A stretch of DNA of 49,513 nt from Oscillospiraceae bacterium (GCA_004555865.1 SFJO01000015.1:1-49513), one strand, 5' to 3'. Shown: positions 23,666 to 32,317, counted from the first letter of the stretch. Translations and numbers: made by a program. Notes: generated from the sequence alone by a model not told the origin.

Positions 23666-24569
23666 ACATCAAATGCCCGAGGGCCTGGAAGGCCTGGGTG
23701 AAATGCTTGTGGAAATGGACCCCCGCATGGCCGCGGGCATGGTGGCCGGAATGCTTCAGGCCTCCGGCTGCCCCGACCCGGACTTTGACGCGGTGGAATT
23801 GACCCGCCTGGTCACCGGGCAGGACCCCCGCCTGAGCGAAACGCCCCTCACCGAGGAGCAGGCGGCCCGGCTGGCCCGGCTGGCCGCCCTTCGGTTCGAG
23901 CGGCGGCCCTTACAGTACATCGAGGGCAAGTGGGGCTTTCTGGACTTTGAGGTGCAGGTGGGCGAGGGCGTGCTCATTCCCCGGCAGGACAGTGAGGCCA
24001 TCTGCCTGAAGGCCATTGACCTGCTGAAGGGGCAGGCAGCCCCCACTGTGCTGGACCTGTGCGCCGGAAGCGGCTGCCTGGGCCTGGCCGTGAAGAGCCG
24101 CTGCCCCGCTGCCCGGGTGACTGCGGTGGAGAAGAGCGCCGAGGCCCTGCCCTGGCTGCAAAAAAATGCCGCCGAGGCCCTGCCCGGCTTTGATGCGGCC
24201 CACCCCGCGCTGAACGTGCAGCAGGGGGACGTGTTCCAGTGGAACAAGGGGCAGGCCGAGGGGCAGTTTGACCTGATTCTGGCCAACCCCCCGTACCTCA
24301 CCGCCGAGGAGATGCGCACCTTGCAGCCGGAGGTGGAGTTTGAACCGGCCATGGCGCTGGACGGCGGCGAGGATGGGCTGGACTTCTACCGGCACATCGC
24401 TAAAGCCTACCGGCCGCTGACCAAACCGGGCGGCTGGCTGGTGATGGAGTTCGGCTGGCAGCAGTGGGAGCCGGTGAAGGCCCTGCTGGAGGCGGCCGGC
24501 TGGCAGGACGTGCAGCGGATTCTGGATGCAGAGGGCCGCGACCGGGGCGCTGCGGCCCGCAACGGGTGA
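23655..24569 (+). CDS. prmC: Release factor glutamine N5-methyltransferase PrmC
   Basis: Methylates the Gln of the GGQ motif in RF1 and RF2. 304 residues. The N-terminal helical domain (1-90) contacts the release factor. The class I SAM fold begins at about 100, with motif I TVLDLCAGSGCLGL (131-144) and the substrate Gln-binding NPPY at 211-214 (LILANPPYLTAEE). RRPLQYIEGKWGF is the family block ahead of it. It overlaps the DUF1385 gene, so translation is likely coupled. It lacks a neighbouring prfA in this window. Confidence 0.94.
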   Translation: MTTEHQMPEGLEGLGEMLVEMDPRMAAGMVAGMLQASGCPDPDFDAVELTRLVTGQDPRLSETPLTEEQAARLARLAALRFERRPLQYIEGKWGFLDFEVQVGEGVLIPRQDSEAICLKAIDLLKGQAAPTVLDLCAGSGCLGLAVKSRCPAARVTAVEKSAEALPWLQKNAAEALPGFDAAHPALNVQQGDVFQWNKGQAEGQFDLILANPPYLTAEEMRTLQPEVEFEPAMALDGGEDGLDFYRHIAKAYRPLTKPGGWLVMEFGWQQWEPVKALLEAAGWQDVQRILDAEGRDRGAAARNG

Positions 24570-24618
24570 AAAACGGGTTTGAAGCCCTATTTTCGGGACT
24601 GAATAACGCAGACTTTCG

Positions 24619-24647
24619 TTGTAAAACACCCCGCTGCTGTGTATAAT
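24619..24647 (+). promoter_or_regulatory. Promoter of recA
   Basis: TTGTAA at 24619-24624 and TATAAT at 24642-24647 with 17 bases between. I looked for a Gram-positive LexA box (GAACNNNNGTTC) between here and the start and did not see one. Confidence 0.75.
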
Positions 24648-24736
24648 AGAGGCAATCAGAAACGGCGTTTGCCGAAAAGCGCTTGCCCAAACGGCCCCGG
24701 CCGTGCAAAGCAGACACAAAGGAGTAACCAACATTT

Positions 24737-25912
24737 ATGGCAGATAAAAAGAACAATCAGATCCCCAGCCCCACCCGCAAGGAGAATGCCCAGGACAAAA
24801 AAACCGCCCTGGAAACCGCTCTGGCCCAGATCGAAAAGCAGTTCGGCAAGGGCGCGGTGATGAAGCTGGGGGCCAACGTGGCCATGCAGGTGGATGCCAT
24901 TTCCACCGGCAGCCTGGGCTTGGACCTGGCCCTGGGCGTGGGCGGTATGCCCCGCGGCCGTGTGGTGGAGGTTTACGGCCCGGAGTCCAGCGGTAAAACC
25001 ACCCTGGCCCTGCACGTTCTGGCCGAAGCCCAGAAAAAGGGTGGCGAGGTGGCCTTCATCGACGTGGAGCACGCCCTGGACCCCGAATATGCCCGCGCCC
25101 TGGGCGTGGACATCGACAGCCTGCTGGTGAGCCAGCCGGACACCGGCGAGCAGGCGCTGGAGATCTGCGAGGCGCTGGTGCGCTCGGGCGCCATTGATGC
25201 CATCGTCATCGATTCGGTGGCCGCCATGGTGCCCCGGGCGGAGATCGAGGGTGAGATGGGCGACAGCCACGTGGGCCTGCAGGCCCGCCTGATGAGCCAG
25301 GCCCTGCGCAAGCTCACCGGCGTGATCGGCAAAACCGGCACCGTGGCCATCTTCATCAACCAGCTGCGTGAGAAGGTGGGCGTGGTGTACGGCAACCCGG
25401 AAGTGACCGCCGGCGGCCGCGCCCTGAAGTACTACTCCAGCGTGCGCATTGACGTGCGCCGCATTGAGGGCCTGAAGGATTCCTCCGGCGCGTTCATCGG
25501 CAACCGCACCCGCGCCAAAGTGGTGAAAAACAAGGTGGCCCCGCCCTTCAAGGAAGCCGAGTTCGACATCATGTTCGGCGAGGGCATCAGCAAGGTGGGC
25601 GAGATCCTGGACCTGGGCGTGACCCTGGGCATCGTGCAGAAGAGCGGCGCCTGGTTCAACTACAACGAAACCCGCCTGGGCCAGGGCCGCGACAATGCCA
25701 AGATCTACCTGAAGGAACACCCGGACCTGATGGACGAGATCGAGGCACAGGTGCGCGCCAACGCCGACAAACTCACCGCCAAGGGCAAGAAGGGCAAGGG
25801 CAAGGCCGCCGAGCCTGCCGCCGCCCCGGCCCCGGCTGCGGAGGAAAAGCCCGCCGCCCGCCCGGCCGCCCGCGCCAGCGAGGCCGACCTGGACATCATG
25901 GTGGAGGACTGA
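24737..25912 (+). CDS. recA: Recombinase RecA
   Basis: Strand-exchange ATPase and SOS co-protease. 391 residues. Walker A is GPESSGKT (81-88). Walker B is the AIVIDSVAA region, followed by loop L1 (EGEMGDSHVGLQARLMSQALRK, split around the conserved Gly) and loop L2 (FINQLREKVGVVYGNPE). The tail beyond about residue 345 is Ala/Pro/Lys-rich (KGKKGKGKAAEP), longer and more repetitive than in many Firmicutes. The start follows AAAGGAG. recX begins at the base after the stop. Confidence 0.97.
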   Translation: MADKKNNQIPSPTRKENAQDKKTALETALAQIEKQFGKGAVMKLGANVAMQVDAISTGSLGLDLALGVGGMPRGRVVEVYGPESSGKTTLALHVLAEAQKKGGEVAFIDVEHALDPEYARALGVDIDSLLVSQPDTGEQALEICEALVRSGAIDAIVIDSVAAMVPRAEIEGEMGDSHVGLQARLMSQALRKLTGVIGKTGTVAIFINQLREKVGVVYGNPEVTAGGRALKYYSSVRIDVRRIEGLKDSSGAFIGNRTRAKVVKNKVAPPFKEAEFDIMFGEGISKVGEILDLGVTLGIVQKSGAWFNYNETRLGQGRDNAKIYLKEHPDLMDEIEAQVRANADKLTAKGKKGKGKAAEPAAAPAPAAEEKPAARPAARASEADLDIMVED

Positions 25913-26545
25913 ATGCCGACGACCATCACCCGCATTCAAAAGACCCGTTTGGGCCGGTTTTCCCTGTACGGGGAGGAGGGGTTCCTCTTCTCGCTGGACT
26001 CCGAGACCTACTTTTCCTGCGGGGTGGAGGAGGGGGACACCCTGACGGACAACGACCTTGCCGCCCTGCGGGAAAAGAGCGACGCCCGCAAGGCCAAGGA
26101 CAAGGCCCTTCAGTACCTTTCCCTCCGGCTGTACGGCGAGCGGGAGCTGTACGACAAGCTGTGCCTGAAGTTTGACGGCCCCACCAGCGCCGCCGCCGTG
26201 GCCGAGATGGTCCGGCTGGAACTGCTGGACGATGCCCGTTTTGCCGCCCAGAAGGCCGCCTGGCTGAAAACACGGCACAAATCCCGGCGGGAGGCCCAGC
26301 GTCAGCTGGCCGAAAAAGGCGTGGACCGGAATCTCATCGACGAGGCGCTGGATGAGGTGTACGGCGATGGGGATGAGCGGGAGGAGATCGACCGGCTCAT
26401 CCGGCGCAGCTACGCCGCCAAGCTGGAAAACGGCAAGCGGGACGCGGTGTACGCCGCGCTTTGCCGCCGCGGGTTTTCCCCCCGCACGGTGCGCGAGGCC
26501 CTGAACGACTGGGCCGATGCGCAGAAAGAGGGCTGGGACGAGTAA
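25913..26545 (+). CDS. recX: RecA regulator RecX
   Basis: 210 residues made of tandem three-helix repeats. Recognisable blocks are ALQYLSLRLYGERELYDKL, MVRLELLDDARFAAQKAAWLKTR and QLAEKGVDRNLIDEALDEVYG. RecX limits RecA filament growth. The ATG at 25913 directly follows the recA TGA, with GGAGGA inside the last recA codons, so translation is coupled to recA. A modest hairpin (26567-26588) follows. Confidence 0.92.
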   Translation: MPTTITRIQKTRLGRFSLYGEEGFLFSLDSETYFSCGVEEGDTLTDNDLAALREKSDARKAKDKALQYLSLRLYGERELYDKLCLKFDGPTSAAAVAEMVRLELLDDARFAAQKAAWLKTRHKSRREAQRQLAEKGVDRNLIDEALDEVYGDGDEREEIDRLIRRSYAAKLENGKRDAVYAALCRRGFSPRTVREALNDWADAQKEGWDE

Positions 26546-26566
26546 TTTTTCGTCCGGTACGTTATG

Positions 26567-26588
26567 CGCCGCAGGTGCGCCTGCGGCG
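26567..26588 (+). terminator. Weak hairpin after recX
   Basis: CGCCGCAGG pairs with CCTGCGGCG around a four-base loop; only TTTG follows, so termination would be partial at best. Confidence 0.4.
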
Positions 26589-26661
26589 TTTGCCCATCGT
26601 TGCCCATATCATTTCGGCAGCACCGCTGCCGAACAACAAAGAAAAAAGGAAACCATACCCT

Positions 26662-28002
26662 ATGAAAATTGCCATCATTTCTCTGGGCTGCCCCAAAAAT
26701 CAGGTGGACGCGGACGTGTTCTGCCATGCCCTCATCAAGGACGGCCACACCACCACGCCGGAGCTTTCGGAGGCCGACTGCATCATCATCAACACCTGCG
26801 GCTTCATTGAAAGCGCCAAAGCCGAGGCCATTGAGAACATCCTCACGGCCTGCCAGTACAAGCAGGCCAACCCCAACCTGAAGGTGGTGGTCACCGGCTG
26901 CCTGGCCGAGCGCTACAAGGAGCAGATCGTGGAGGAGATTCCGGAAGTGGACGCCGTGGTGGGCCTGGGCAGCAACAAGGCGCTGCCCGCCATCATCGCC
27001 CGCCTTTCCGGCAATGCGCCGGAGCACATCGAGTGCTACGGCCCCAAAACCGATATGCCTCTGGGCGGCGCGCGGGTCATCAGCACGCCGGGCCATTACG
27101 CCTACTTAAAAATCGCCGAGGGCTGCAACAACCGGTGCCATTACTGCGCCATCCCCCTCATCCGCGGCCCGCTGCGCAGCCGCCCCATTGACGACTGCGT
27201 GGCCGAGGCCCGCTGGCTGGCCAGCGAGGGAGTGAAGGAGCTGATCCTTGTGGCCCAGGACCCCACCGCCTACGGCGAGGACTGGGGCAGGCCCGGCGCG
27301 GTGTGCGAGCTGCTGGACAAGCTTCAGACCGTTGCCGGCCTGAAGTGGATTCGGGTGCTGTATGCCTACCCGGAGCGCATCAGCGATGAATTCATCGCTG
27401 CCATGGTGCGCAACACCAAGGTGATGCCCTATCTGGATCTGCCCATCCAGCACTGCGACGACGCGGTGCTGAAGGCCATGAACCGCCGCGGCGGCCGCAA
27501 AGAGATCGAGGATGCCATTGCCCGTCTGCGGGCGGCCATCCCCGGCATTACCCTGCGCACCACCCTCATCGCGGGCTTCCCCGGTGAGACCGAGGAGCAG
27601 TACGCCGAACTGTGCGACTTTGTAAAGACGGTGAAGTTTGACCGGCTGGGCTGCTTTGCCTATTCGGCCGAGGAAAACACCGTGGCCGCCCGCATGGACG
27701 GCCAGCTGGACGAGGAGACCAAGCAGCGCCGCGCCGACCACATCATGGAGCTGCAGGCCCTCATCAGCGCCGAAAAGGAAGAGGAAAAGGTGGGCCGCGT
27801 GCTGGAGTGCATCTGCGACGGCGTGGACGAGGAGAGCGGCAGCTATCTGCTGCGCAGCCAGGCCGACTGCCCCGAGATCGACGGCAACGTGATCGTGGAG
27901 TCGGAAACGCCGCTGGAGCCGGGCGCATTCTACCGGGTGAAGATTACCGACGCGGACACCTACGACCTGTACGGAACCGTAGAAGAAAAAGTGGAGGATT
28001 AA
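26662..28002 (+). CDS. rimO: Ribosomal protein S12 methylthiotransferase RimO
   Basis: Radical-SAM enzyme that adds a methylthio group to an Asp of ribosomal protein uS12. 446 residues. The N-terminal domain holds three cluster cysteines (LGCPKN, INTCGF, VTGCLAER). The radical-SAM motif is C-x3-C-x2-C in CNNRCHYC (at about residue 155). The C-terminus is a TRAM domain. EGCNNRCHYCAIPLIRGPLRSR favours RimO over the tRNA enzyme MiaB. The ATG at 26662 is 116 bases after recX; pgsA follows after three bases. Confidence 0.94.
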   Translation: MKIAIISLGCPKNQVDADVFCHALIKDGHTTTPELSEADCIIINTCGFIESAKAEAIENILTACQYKQANPNLKVVVTGCLAERYKEQIVEEIPEVDAVVGLGSNKALPAIIARLSGNAPEHIECYGPKTDMPLGGARVISTPGHYAYLKIAEGCNNRCHYCAIPLIRGPLRSRPIDDCVAEARWLASEGVKELILVAQDPTAYGEDWGRPGAVCELLDKLQTVAGLKWIRVLYAYPERISDEFIAAMVRNTKVMPYLDLPIQHCDDAVLKAMNRRGGRKEIEDAIARLRAAIPGITLRTTLIAGFPGETEEQYAELCDFVKTVKFDRLGCFAYSAEENTVAARMDGQLDEETKQRRADHIMELQALISAEKEEEKVGRVLECICDGVDEESGSYLLRSQADCPEIDGNVIVESETPLEPGAFYRVKITDADTYDLYGTVEEKVED

Positions 28003-28005
28003 GCC

Positions 28006-28581
28006 ATGAATCTGCCCAATAAACTCACCATGCTCCGCGTGATCATGGTGCCGTTCTTTATGGCGTTTGCCGCCCTGTGCAAGTATGGCACGCCGCAGTT
28101 CAGCGCCGCCTATGGCCTGATTGCGGGTGTGCTGTTCGCCGTTGCCAGCGTGACCGATTTTCTGGACGGATACCTGGCCCGGAAGTACCATCTGGTTACC
28201 GACTTCGGCAAGTTTATGGACCCGCTGGCCGATAAGTGCCTGACCACCGCCGCCATCATCTATATGGTGGTGGACGGCGTGTGCTCCCCCATTGTGCTGG
28301 CCGTCATCATGTTCCGTGAGTTTGCCGTGGCGGGCGTGCGCATGATTGCCGCCGAGTCCGGCACCGTCATCGCGGCCAATATGTGGGGCAAGGTGAAAAC
28401 CGTGCTGCAGATGGTCACGGTGCTGTTCTATTACTTTGCCACCGCCCTGGCCCCGGCGGACGGCATCGGCCTGGTGAGCCTCATCACCCAGGTGCTGTGC
28501 TGGGCCGTGGCGGCCGTTACCCTGCTCAGCGGCGGCATCTACCTGTGGCAGAACCGCCAGTGCTTCATGCAGGCGAAGTGA
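28006..28581 (+). CDS. pgsA: CDP-diacylglycerol-glycerol-3-phosphate 3-phosphatidyltransferase
   Basis: Makes phosphatidylglycerol phosphate in the membrane, the first committed step to phosphatidylglycerol and cardiolipin. 191 residues with about four to five helices. The CDP-alcohol phosphotransferase motif D-x2-D-G-x2-A-R-x8-G-x3-D-x3-D is complete in DFLDGYLARK, then DFGKFMDPLADK. N-terminal NLPNKLTMLRVIMVP is typical of PgsA. The start is four bases after the rimO stop with GGAGG inside rimO, so the two are coupled. Confidence 0.95.
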   Translation: MNLPNKLTMLRVIMVPFFMAFAALCKYGTPQFSAAYGLIAGVLFAVASVTDFLDGYLARKYHLVTDFGKFMDPLADKCLTTAAIIYMVVDGVCSPIVLAVIMFREFAVAGVRMIAAESGTVIAANMWGKVKTVLQMVTVLFYYFATALAPADGIGLVSLITQVLCWAVAAVTLLSGGIYLWQNRQCFMQAK

Positions 28582-28593
28582 GAAGCATATGGC

Positions 28594-28642
28594 TATAATT
28601 CAAAAAGGATTCCACAAGTTGTGATGATTATCACGACTTGTG
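28594..28642 (+). ncRNA. Candidate small hairpin RNA or pgsA 3'-end element
   Basis: CACAAGTTGTGAT (28613-28625) pairs over thirteen bases, with one G-T, with ATCACGACTTGTG (28630-28642) around GATT. A TATAAT lies at 28594-28599 but without a good -35, and the terminator at 28667-28710 would end such a transcript. A short RNA is possible; the hairpin may equally be the edge of the inserted DNA. Confidence 0.3.
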
Positions 28643-28666
28643 CTAACTGAGGATAATTATAAAAAG

Positions 28667-28712
28667 AAACACGTCTCGCACAAATGTTGATGGTTGTGCG
28701 AGACGTGTTTTT
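28667..28712. terminator. Bidirectional terminator between pgsA and the orphan gene
   Basis: AAACACGTCTCGCACAA pairs perfectly with TTGTGCGAGACGTGTTT (28694-28710). T runs lie on both strands, so it can stop both convergent transcripts. Confidence 0.9.
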
Positions 28713-28720
28713 GCTTGGTA

Positions 28721-29659
28721 TTAACTGTGGGGATCATTATCATAGTAATGAATAGCTTGATACATAGCCCAATCCATAGATTTTTTCTGTTGAGATAACA
28801 AAAATTGCCGTACGAGTCGGTTTTTGGGGGTGAAGCGGTGTGGCATGTTTATCAGAACGAATAAAACATCGTAATAAGTACTGAGAGGAAAAGAAACATC
28901 TGAATAAGATAAATCCGATACACCTGTTTTCCCTTTTTGATTGGCAATCATTGCATCAATGAAAAGTTTCTGTTGGGTATCGTTGAATGTATGCTTTACA
29001 TATGATAGAACTGCTGTACCGCAACGTTTTAGGTATGCATGAAATATTTTATCTTTGCAAGAATCAAAATATTGGTCGAGTTCAGAATCATGCAATTCCT
29101 TTTGAAATGCGCTTTCTATCATATAAGAATAATTCTTGATTAAAAAATTCAAAAGATAATCACTGAAAATGATTTTTAAGCAAACTAATTCCATCTGTTG
29201 AGTGGCAGTGCCATCATCGTGTGGGATAATTTGAATATTGAAATCGTCTGGATGTTTTAGTAAGTAATCTTGCAAAGGATTACTAACAGGATTTGCAGGA
29301 GGAATATATGGACGACCCTCCCCATTAAATAATTGCCATGGTGCAAAATTATTAAGCGTGTCGATCATTAACCCATTAGCAAGAATGAATTCGGCAAAGG
29401 TTAGTGTAAGTACACGGGTATCAGCGTGATTAGCTTTCCAATAACTAAAAACCTGATCATATTGAGCAGGAGAAAGATTCCTTTTTGCATCCTGAAGATT
29501 AACGTTACTGTTGACCATGGAACGGAAAGATGTTTTGATGACTTCAGATGAAACATCTTCTCCGCGCAGGGAACGCATTTTCAATGCTTCAATTTTTTTG
29601 AGTGAATCAATATCTGCACCCAGAAAAAGCATACCGGAAAAAAGACTACCGAATCCCAT
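28721..29659 (-). CDS. AT-rich orphan gene, 312 residues, unknown function
   Basis: An intact frame started by the ATG at 29659 after GGAGG, with its own promoter (29693-29721) and terminator. The protein is largely helical, rich in Asn, Gln, Tyr and Phe, with a short hydrophobic N-terminus (FGSLFSGMLFLGADIDS) that is too weak to be called a membrane helix. Recognisable stretches are FILANGLMIDTLNNFAPWQLF, then IPHDDGTATQQMELVCLKII, and a C-terminal LINMPHRFTPKNRLVRQFLL. No catalytic motif or known family was recognised. Base composition and codon use (AAT, TTT, ATA, AAA) are strikingly unlike the GC-rich neighbours, so recent transfer is likely. No integrase or repeat borders were found. Confidence 0.8.
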   Translation of the reverse strand: MGFGSLFSGMLFLGADIDSLKKIEALKMRSLRGEDVSSEVIKTSFRSMVNSNVNLQDAKRNLSPAQYDQVFSYWKANHADTRVLTLTFAEFILANGLMIDTLNNFAPWQLFNGEGRPYIPPANPVSNPLQDYLLKHPDDFNIQIIPHDDGTATQQMELVCLKIIFSDYLLNFLIKNYSYMIESAFQKELHDSELDQYFDSCKDKIFHAYLKRCGTAVLSYVKHTFNDTQQKLFIDAMIANQKGKTGVSDLSYSDVSFPLSTYYDVLFVLINMPHRFTPKNRLVRQFLLSQQKKSMDWAMYQAIHYYDNDPHS

Positions 29660-29692
29660 AAAACTACCTCCATTCGTAATGTACTCACTTAT

Positions 29693-29721
29693 ACTCTATC
29701 ACAAAATGGTATATGTCGCAA
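29693..29721 (-). promoter_or_regulatory. Promoter of the orphan gene
   Basis: On the minus strand TTGCGA (29721-29716) and TAGAGT (29698-29693), 17 bases apart, with the transcript start about 25 bases before the start codon. Confidence 0.5.
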
Positions 29722-29758
29722 TGGAAAGTGTTATTGCAGATATATCGTTGCATTATCC

Positions 29759-29786
29759 TTGACTTTTCACTGCCGCCCATTATAAT
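29759..29786 (+). promoter_or_regulatory. Promoter of the T-box-cysS unit
   Basis: TTGACT at 29759-29764 and TATAAT at 29781-29786 with 16 bases between. Confidence 0.8.
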
Positions 29787-29792
29787 AAGAGT

Positions 29793-30060
29793 TACTGATA
29801 TGCGATGCGATTGGATCGGGTAGAGTATCAGGCCCGCGCGCCGGGCAGAGAGAAGGGGCCGTCGGCTGTGAGCCCCTTTGCGGTGCGGCCTGTGAAGTGC
29901 ACCCGAGAGCACGCCTGCGTGAACCCCGCCAAGCGGGCAGTAGCCGGGCGCGGCCGCCCCCGTTACCGGGCACCTTGAGCGACAAACAGAAGTGGAACCG
30001 CGAAATTTATTCGCCTTCGGCCGCCCCGAATGTGTGGGGCGGTCGGGGGCGTTTTGATTT
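29793..30060 (+). ncRNA. T-box riboswitch, cysteine specific
   Basis: The T-box sequence AAGTGGAACCGCG sits at 29990-30002. The terminator stem pairs CGCCTTCGGCCGCCCC (30012-30027) with GGGGCGGTCGGGGGCG (30035-30050), followed by GTTTTGATTTTTT. The alternative antiterminator pairs GCGAA with TTCGC across AATTTA. In Stem I, GTGAAG-TGC-ACC places a UGC specifier at 29898-29900, a Cys codon, agreeing with cysS downstream. Uncharged tRNA-Cys should stabilise the antiterminator. Specifier placement is by eye. Confidence 0.9.
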
Positions 30061-30132
30061 TTTCGGTCTTTTGCCTGTCATGAAAAGGAGGGCGCTGCCG
30101 CAGAGACGGCGCGCCGGAAGGAGAACAACAGT

Positions 30133-31530
30133 ATGCAGATTTTCAACACCCTCACCCGCAAAAAAGAGGAATTCATCCCCCAGAAGCCCGGCGAATACCG
30201 CATTTACGTGTGCGGCCCCACCGTGTACAACTACATTCACATCGGCAACGCCCGGCCCCTGATCGTGTTTGATACCCTGCGCCGGTATCTGGAATACAAG
30301 GGCAACAAGGTGATCTACGTTTCCAACATCACCGACATTGATGACAAGCTCATCAAGAAGGGCCAGGAGGAGGGCACCACCATGCAGGCGGTGGCCCAGC
30401 GCTTCGAGGCGGAGTATCTGAAGGACGCCGCGGGCCTGAACTGCAAAAAGCCCACCGTGCAGCCCCGCGCCACCGAGCACATTGACGAGATCCTGTCCAT
30501 TGTGGCGGACATCATCGAAAAGGGCTATGGCTATGTGGCCAAGAACGGCGATGTGTACTTCCGCGCCCGCAAGTTCAAGGAGTACGGCAAGCTGAGCCAC
30601 CTGAACCTGGAGGATCTGGAGAGCGGAAACCGGGAACTGCGCAGCCAGATGGACGACGACCTGAAGGAGGACCCCGCCGACTTCGCCGTGTGGAAGGCCG
30701 CCAAACCCGGCGAGCCTGCCTGGGAAAGCCCCTACGGCCCCGGCCGCCCCGGCTGGCACATTGAGTGCAGCGCCATGGCCCGCAAGCATCTGGGCAAAAC
30801 CATTGATCTGCACTGCGGCGGCCAGGACCTGATCTTCCCCCACCACGAGAACGAGATCGCCCAGTCCGAGTGCGCCAACGGGTGCGATTTCAGCCATTAC
30901 TGGATGCACAACGGCTTTTTGAACATCGACAACCGGAAAATGTCCAAGAGCCTGAACAACTTCTTCACCGTGCGGGAAATCGCCGACAAGTACGGCTATG
31001 AGCCCATCCGCTACTTCATGCTCACCGCCGGCTACCGGATGCCCCTGAACTACACCATCGACCTGATCGAGGCCTGCAAGAACAGTCTGGAGCGCCTGTA
31101 CACCTGCCGCGACAATCTGGACTTTGCCATCAGCAAGGCCCCGGCCGAGGGCGACGACGTGCTGCTGGCCAAGGCTGCCGAGGCCAAGGCCAAGTTTGAC
31201 AAGGCCATGGACGATGACCTGAACACCCCCGACGCCCTGGCTGCCCTGTTTGACCTGGTGAAGGAGATCAACACCCTGTCCGGCGCCGCCGGCAAGAGCG
31301 TGCTGGAGCAAGTGGCCGCCACCTTTGACGAGCTGACCGGTGTGCTGGGCATCCTGTACAACCGCAAGAAGGACGAGGCGCCCGCCGAGGTGACCGAGCT
31401 GGTGGCCCAGCGCGCCGCCGCCAAGAAGGCCAGGGACTTTGCCACCGCCGATGCGATCCGCGCAAAGCTGACCGAGATGGGCTGGGCCGTTACCGACACG
31501 GCTCAGGGCCCCAAGGTGAGCAAGCTGTAA
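30133..31530 (+). CDS. cysS: Cysteinyl-tRNA synthetase
   Basis: Charges tRNA-Cys. 465 residues, the usual length. The N-terminal block YVCGPTVYNYIHIGNARP (25-42) has the first zinc-ligand Cys and the HIGN version of HIGH. PGRPGWHIECSAMARKHLG and DLHCGGQDLIFPHHENE supply the further zinc and substrate residues. NRKMSKSLNNFF is the KMSKS loop. The C-terminal anticodon-binding part follows. The start is set by GGAAGGAG. Control is by the T-box immediately upstream. No cysE is adjacent. Confidence 0.97.
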   Translation: MQIFNTLTRKKEEFIPQKPGEYRIYVCGPTVYNYIHIGNARPLIVFDTLRRYLEYKGNKVIYVSNITDIDDKLIKKGQEEGTTMQAVAQRFEAEYLKDAAGLNCKKPTVQPRATEHIDEILSIVADIIEKGYGYVAKNGDVYFRARKFKEYGKLSHLNLEDLESGNRELRSQMDDDLKEDPADFAVWKAAKPGEPAWESPYGPGRPGWHIECSAMARKHLGKTIDLHCGGQDLIFPHHENEIAQSECANGCDFSHYWMHNGFLNIDNRKMSKSLNNFFTVREIADKYGYEPIRYFMLTAGYRMPLNYTIDLIEACKNSLERLYTCRDNLDFAISKAPAEGDDVLLAKAAEAKAKFDKAMDDDLNTPDALAALFDLVKEINTLSGAAGKSVLEQVAATFDELTGVLGILYNRKKDEAPAEVTELVAQRAAAKKARDFATADAIRAKLTEMGWAVTDTAQGPKVSKL

Positions 31531-31567
31531 GCCCTTTGCCGCAATAAAATCACCGCGATACCATGCG

Positions 31568-31615
31568 CCGCCCGCCGCAGCCGGAACGTGAAAACGCTGC
31601 GGCGGGCGGCCTTTT
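31568..31615 (+). terminator. Terminator of cysS
   Basis: GCCGCCCGCCGCAGC pairs with GCTGCGGCGGGCGGC and is followed by CTTTTTGC. Confidence 0.9.
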
Positions 31616-31705
31616 TGCATATTTTTGCCCAAAGTGCGCGGGTTTTATGGTATACTAGAGCCACAAAACGGCCGCCGGGACAAAACCGGGAAAGGAGACC
31701 CTGCC

Positions 31706-32317
31706 ATGCAGCAGCCAAAGGAAGAAACCCTGCGCCGCCGTCTGGCGGAGCATACGCCCCGGACGGTTTGGCTGGAGCGGGAACGCTCCATGGCGGTGCT
31801 GCTGCCGCTGGCGGAAGGGCCGGAGGGCTGGCAGGTGCTGTTTGAAGTGCGGGCGGCGGGCATTTCCCAGCCGGGAGAGGTGTGTTTCCCCGGCGGCCGG
31901 ATCGAACCCGGCGAGACCCCGGAAGAGGCCGCCCTGCGGGAGTGCCGGGAGGAGCTGTGCCTTGGGCCGAAGCAGGTGGAACTGCTGGGCGCGGGCGACC
32001 GCATTGCCACCCCGGGCGGGGTGCTGGTGCACTCGTTTGCAGGGGTTTTGCGGGGGTACGAGGGCGGCTTTTCCCAAAGCGAGGTGGCGCAGGTGTTTAC
32101 GGTGCCGCTGGCCTGGCTGAAAAGCCACCCGCCGCTGGTGCAGGATGTGCCGGTGGCGACGGTTCCCGGGGCGGATTTCCCCTTTGATAAGATCCCCGGC
32201 GGGGCGGCGTACCCCTGGCGGGGCGGAACCTACCGGGTGTTGTTTTATGAGTATGAGGGCCGGGTCATCTGGGGCATCACCGCCAAGGTGCTGCACCGGA
32301 TGCTGCCCCTTTTGTGA
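31706..32317 (+). CDS. NUDIX hydrolase, CoA pyrophosphatase type
   Basis: 203 residues. The Nudix box is GGRIEPGETPEEAALRECREEL with all Gly, Glu and Arg positions, preceded by the SQPGEVCFPGG block that marks the CoA pyrophosphatase group (NudL/YeaB, UPF0035-like). It is predicted to hydrolyse CoA and related dinucleotides to phosphopantetheine and 3',5'-ADP. The ATG at 31706 follows AAAGGAG. A TATACT at 31651 is the likely -10. The glycosyltransferase gene follows after 13 bases, so the two may be co-transcribed. Confidence 0.85.
   Translation: MQQPKEETLRRRLAEHTPRTVWLERERSMAVLLPLAEGPEGWQVLFEVRAAGISQPGEVCFPGGRIEPGETPEEAALRECREELCLGPKQVELLGAGDRIATPGGVLVHSFAGVLRGYEGGFSQSEVAQVFTVPLAWLKSHPPLVQDVPVATVPGADFPFDKIPGGAAYPWRGGTYRVLFYEYEGRVIWGITAKVLHRMLPLL

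Noticed and set aside
24570..24736. LexA/SOS box ahead of recA
   Set aside because: No GAACN4GTTC-like palindrome was seen; only the sigma-A promoter elements are supported.
24656..26278. A 540-codon minus-strand frame over recA
   Set aside because: Antisense to recA and recX, whose family motifs are unmistakable.
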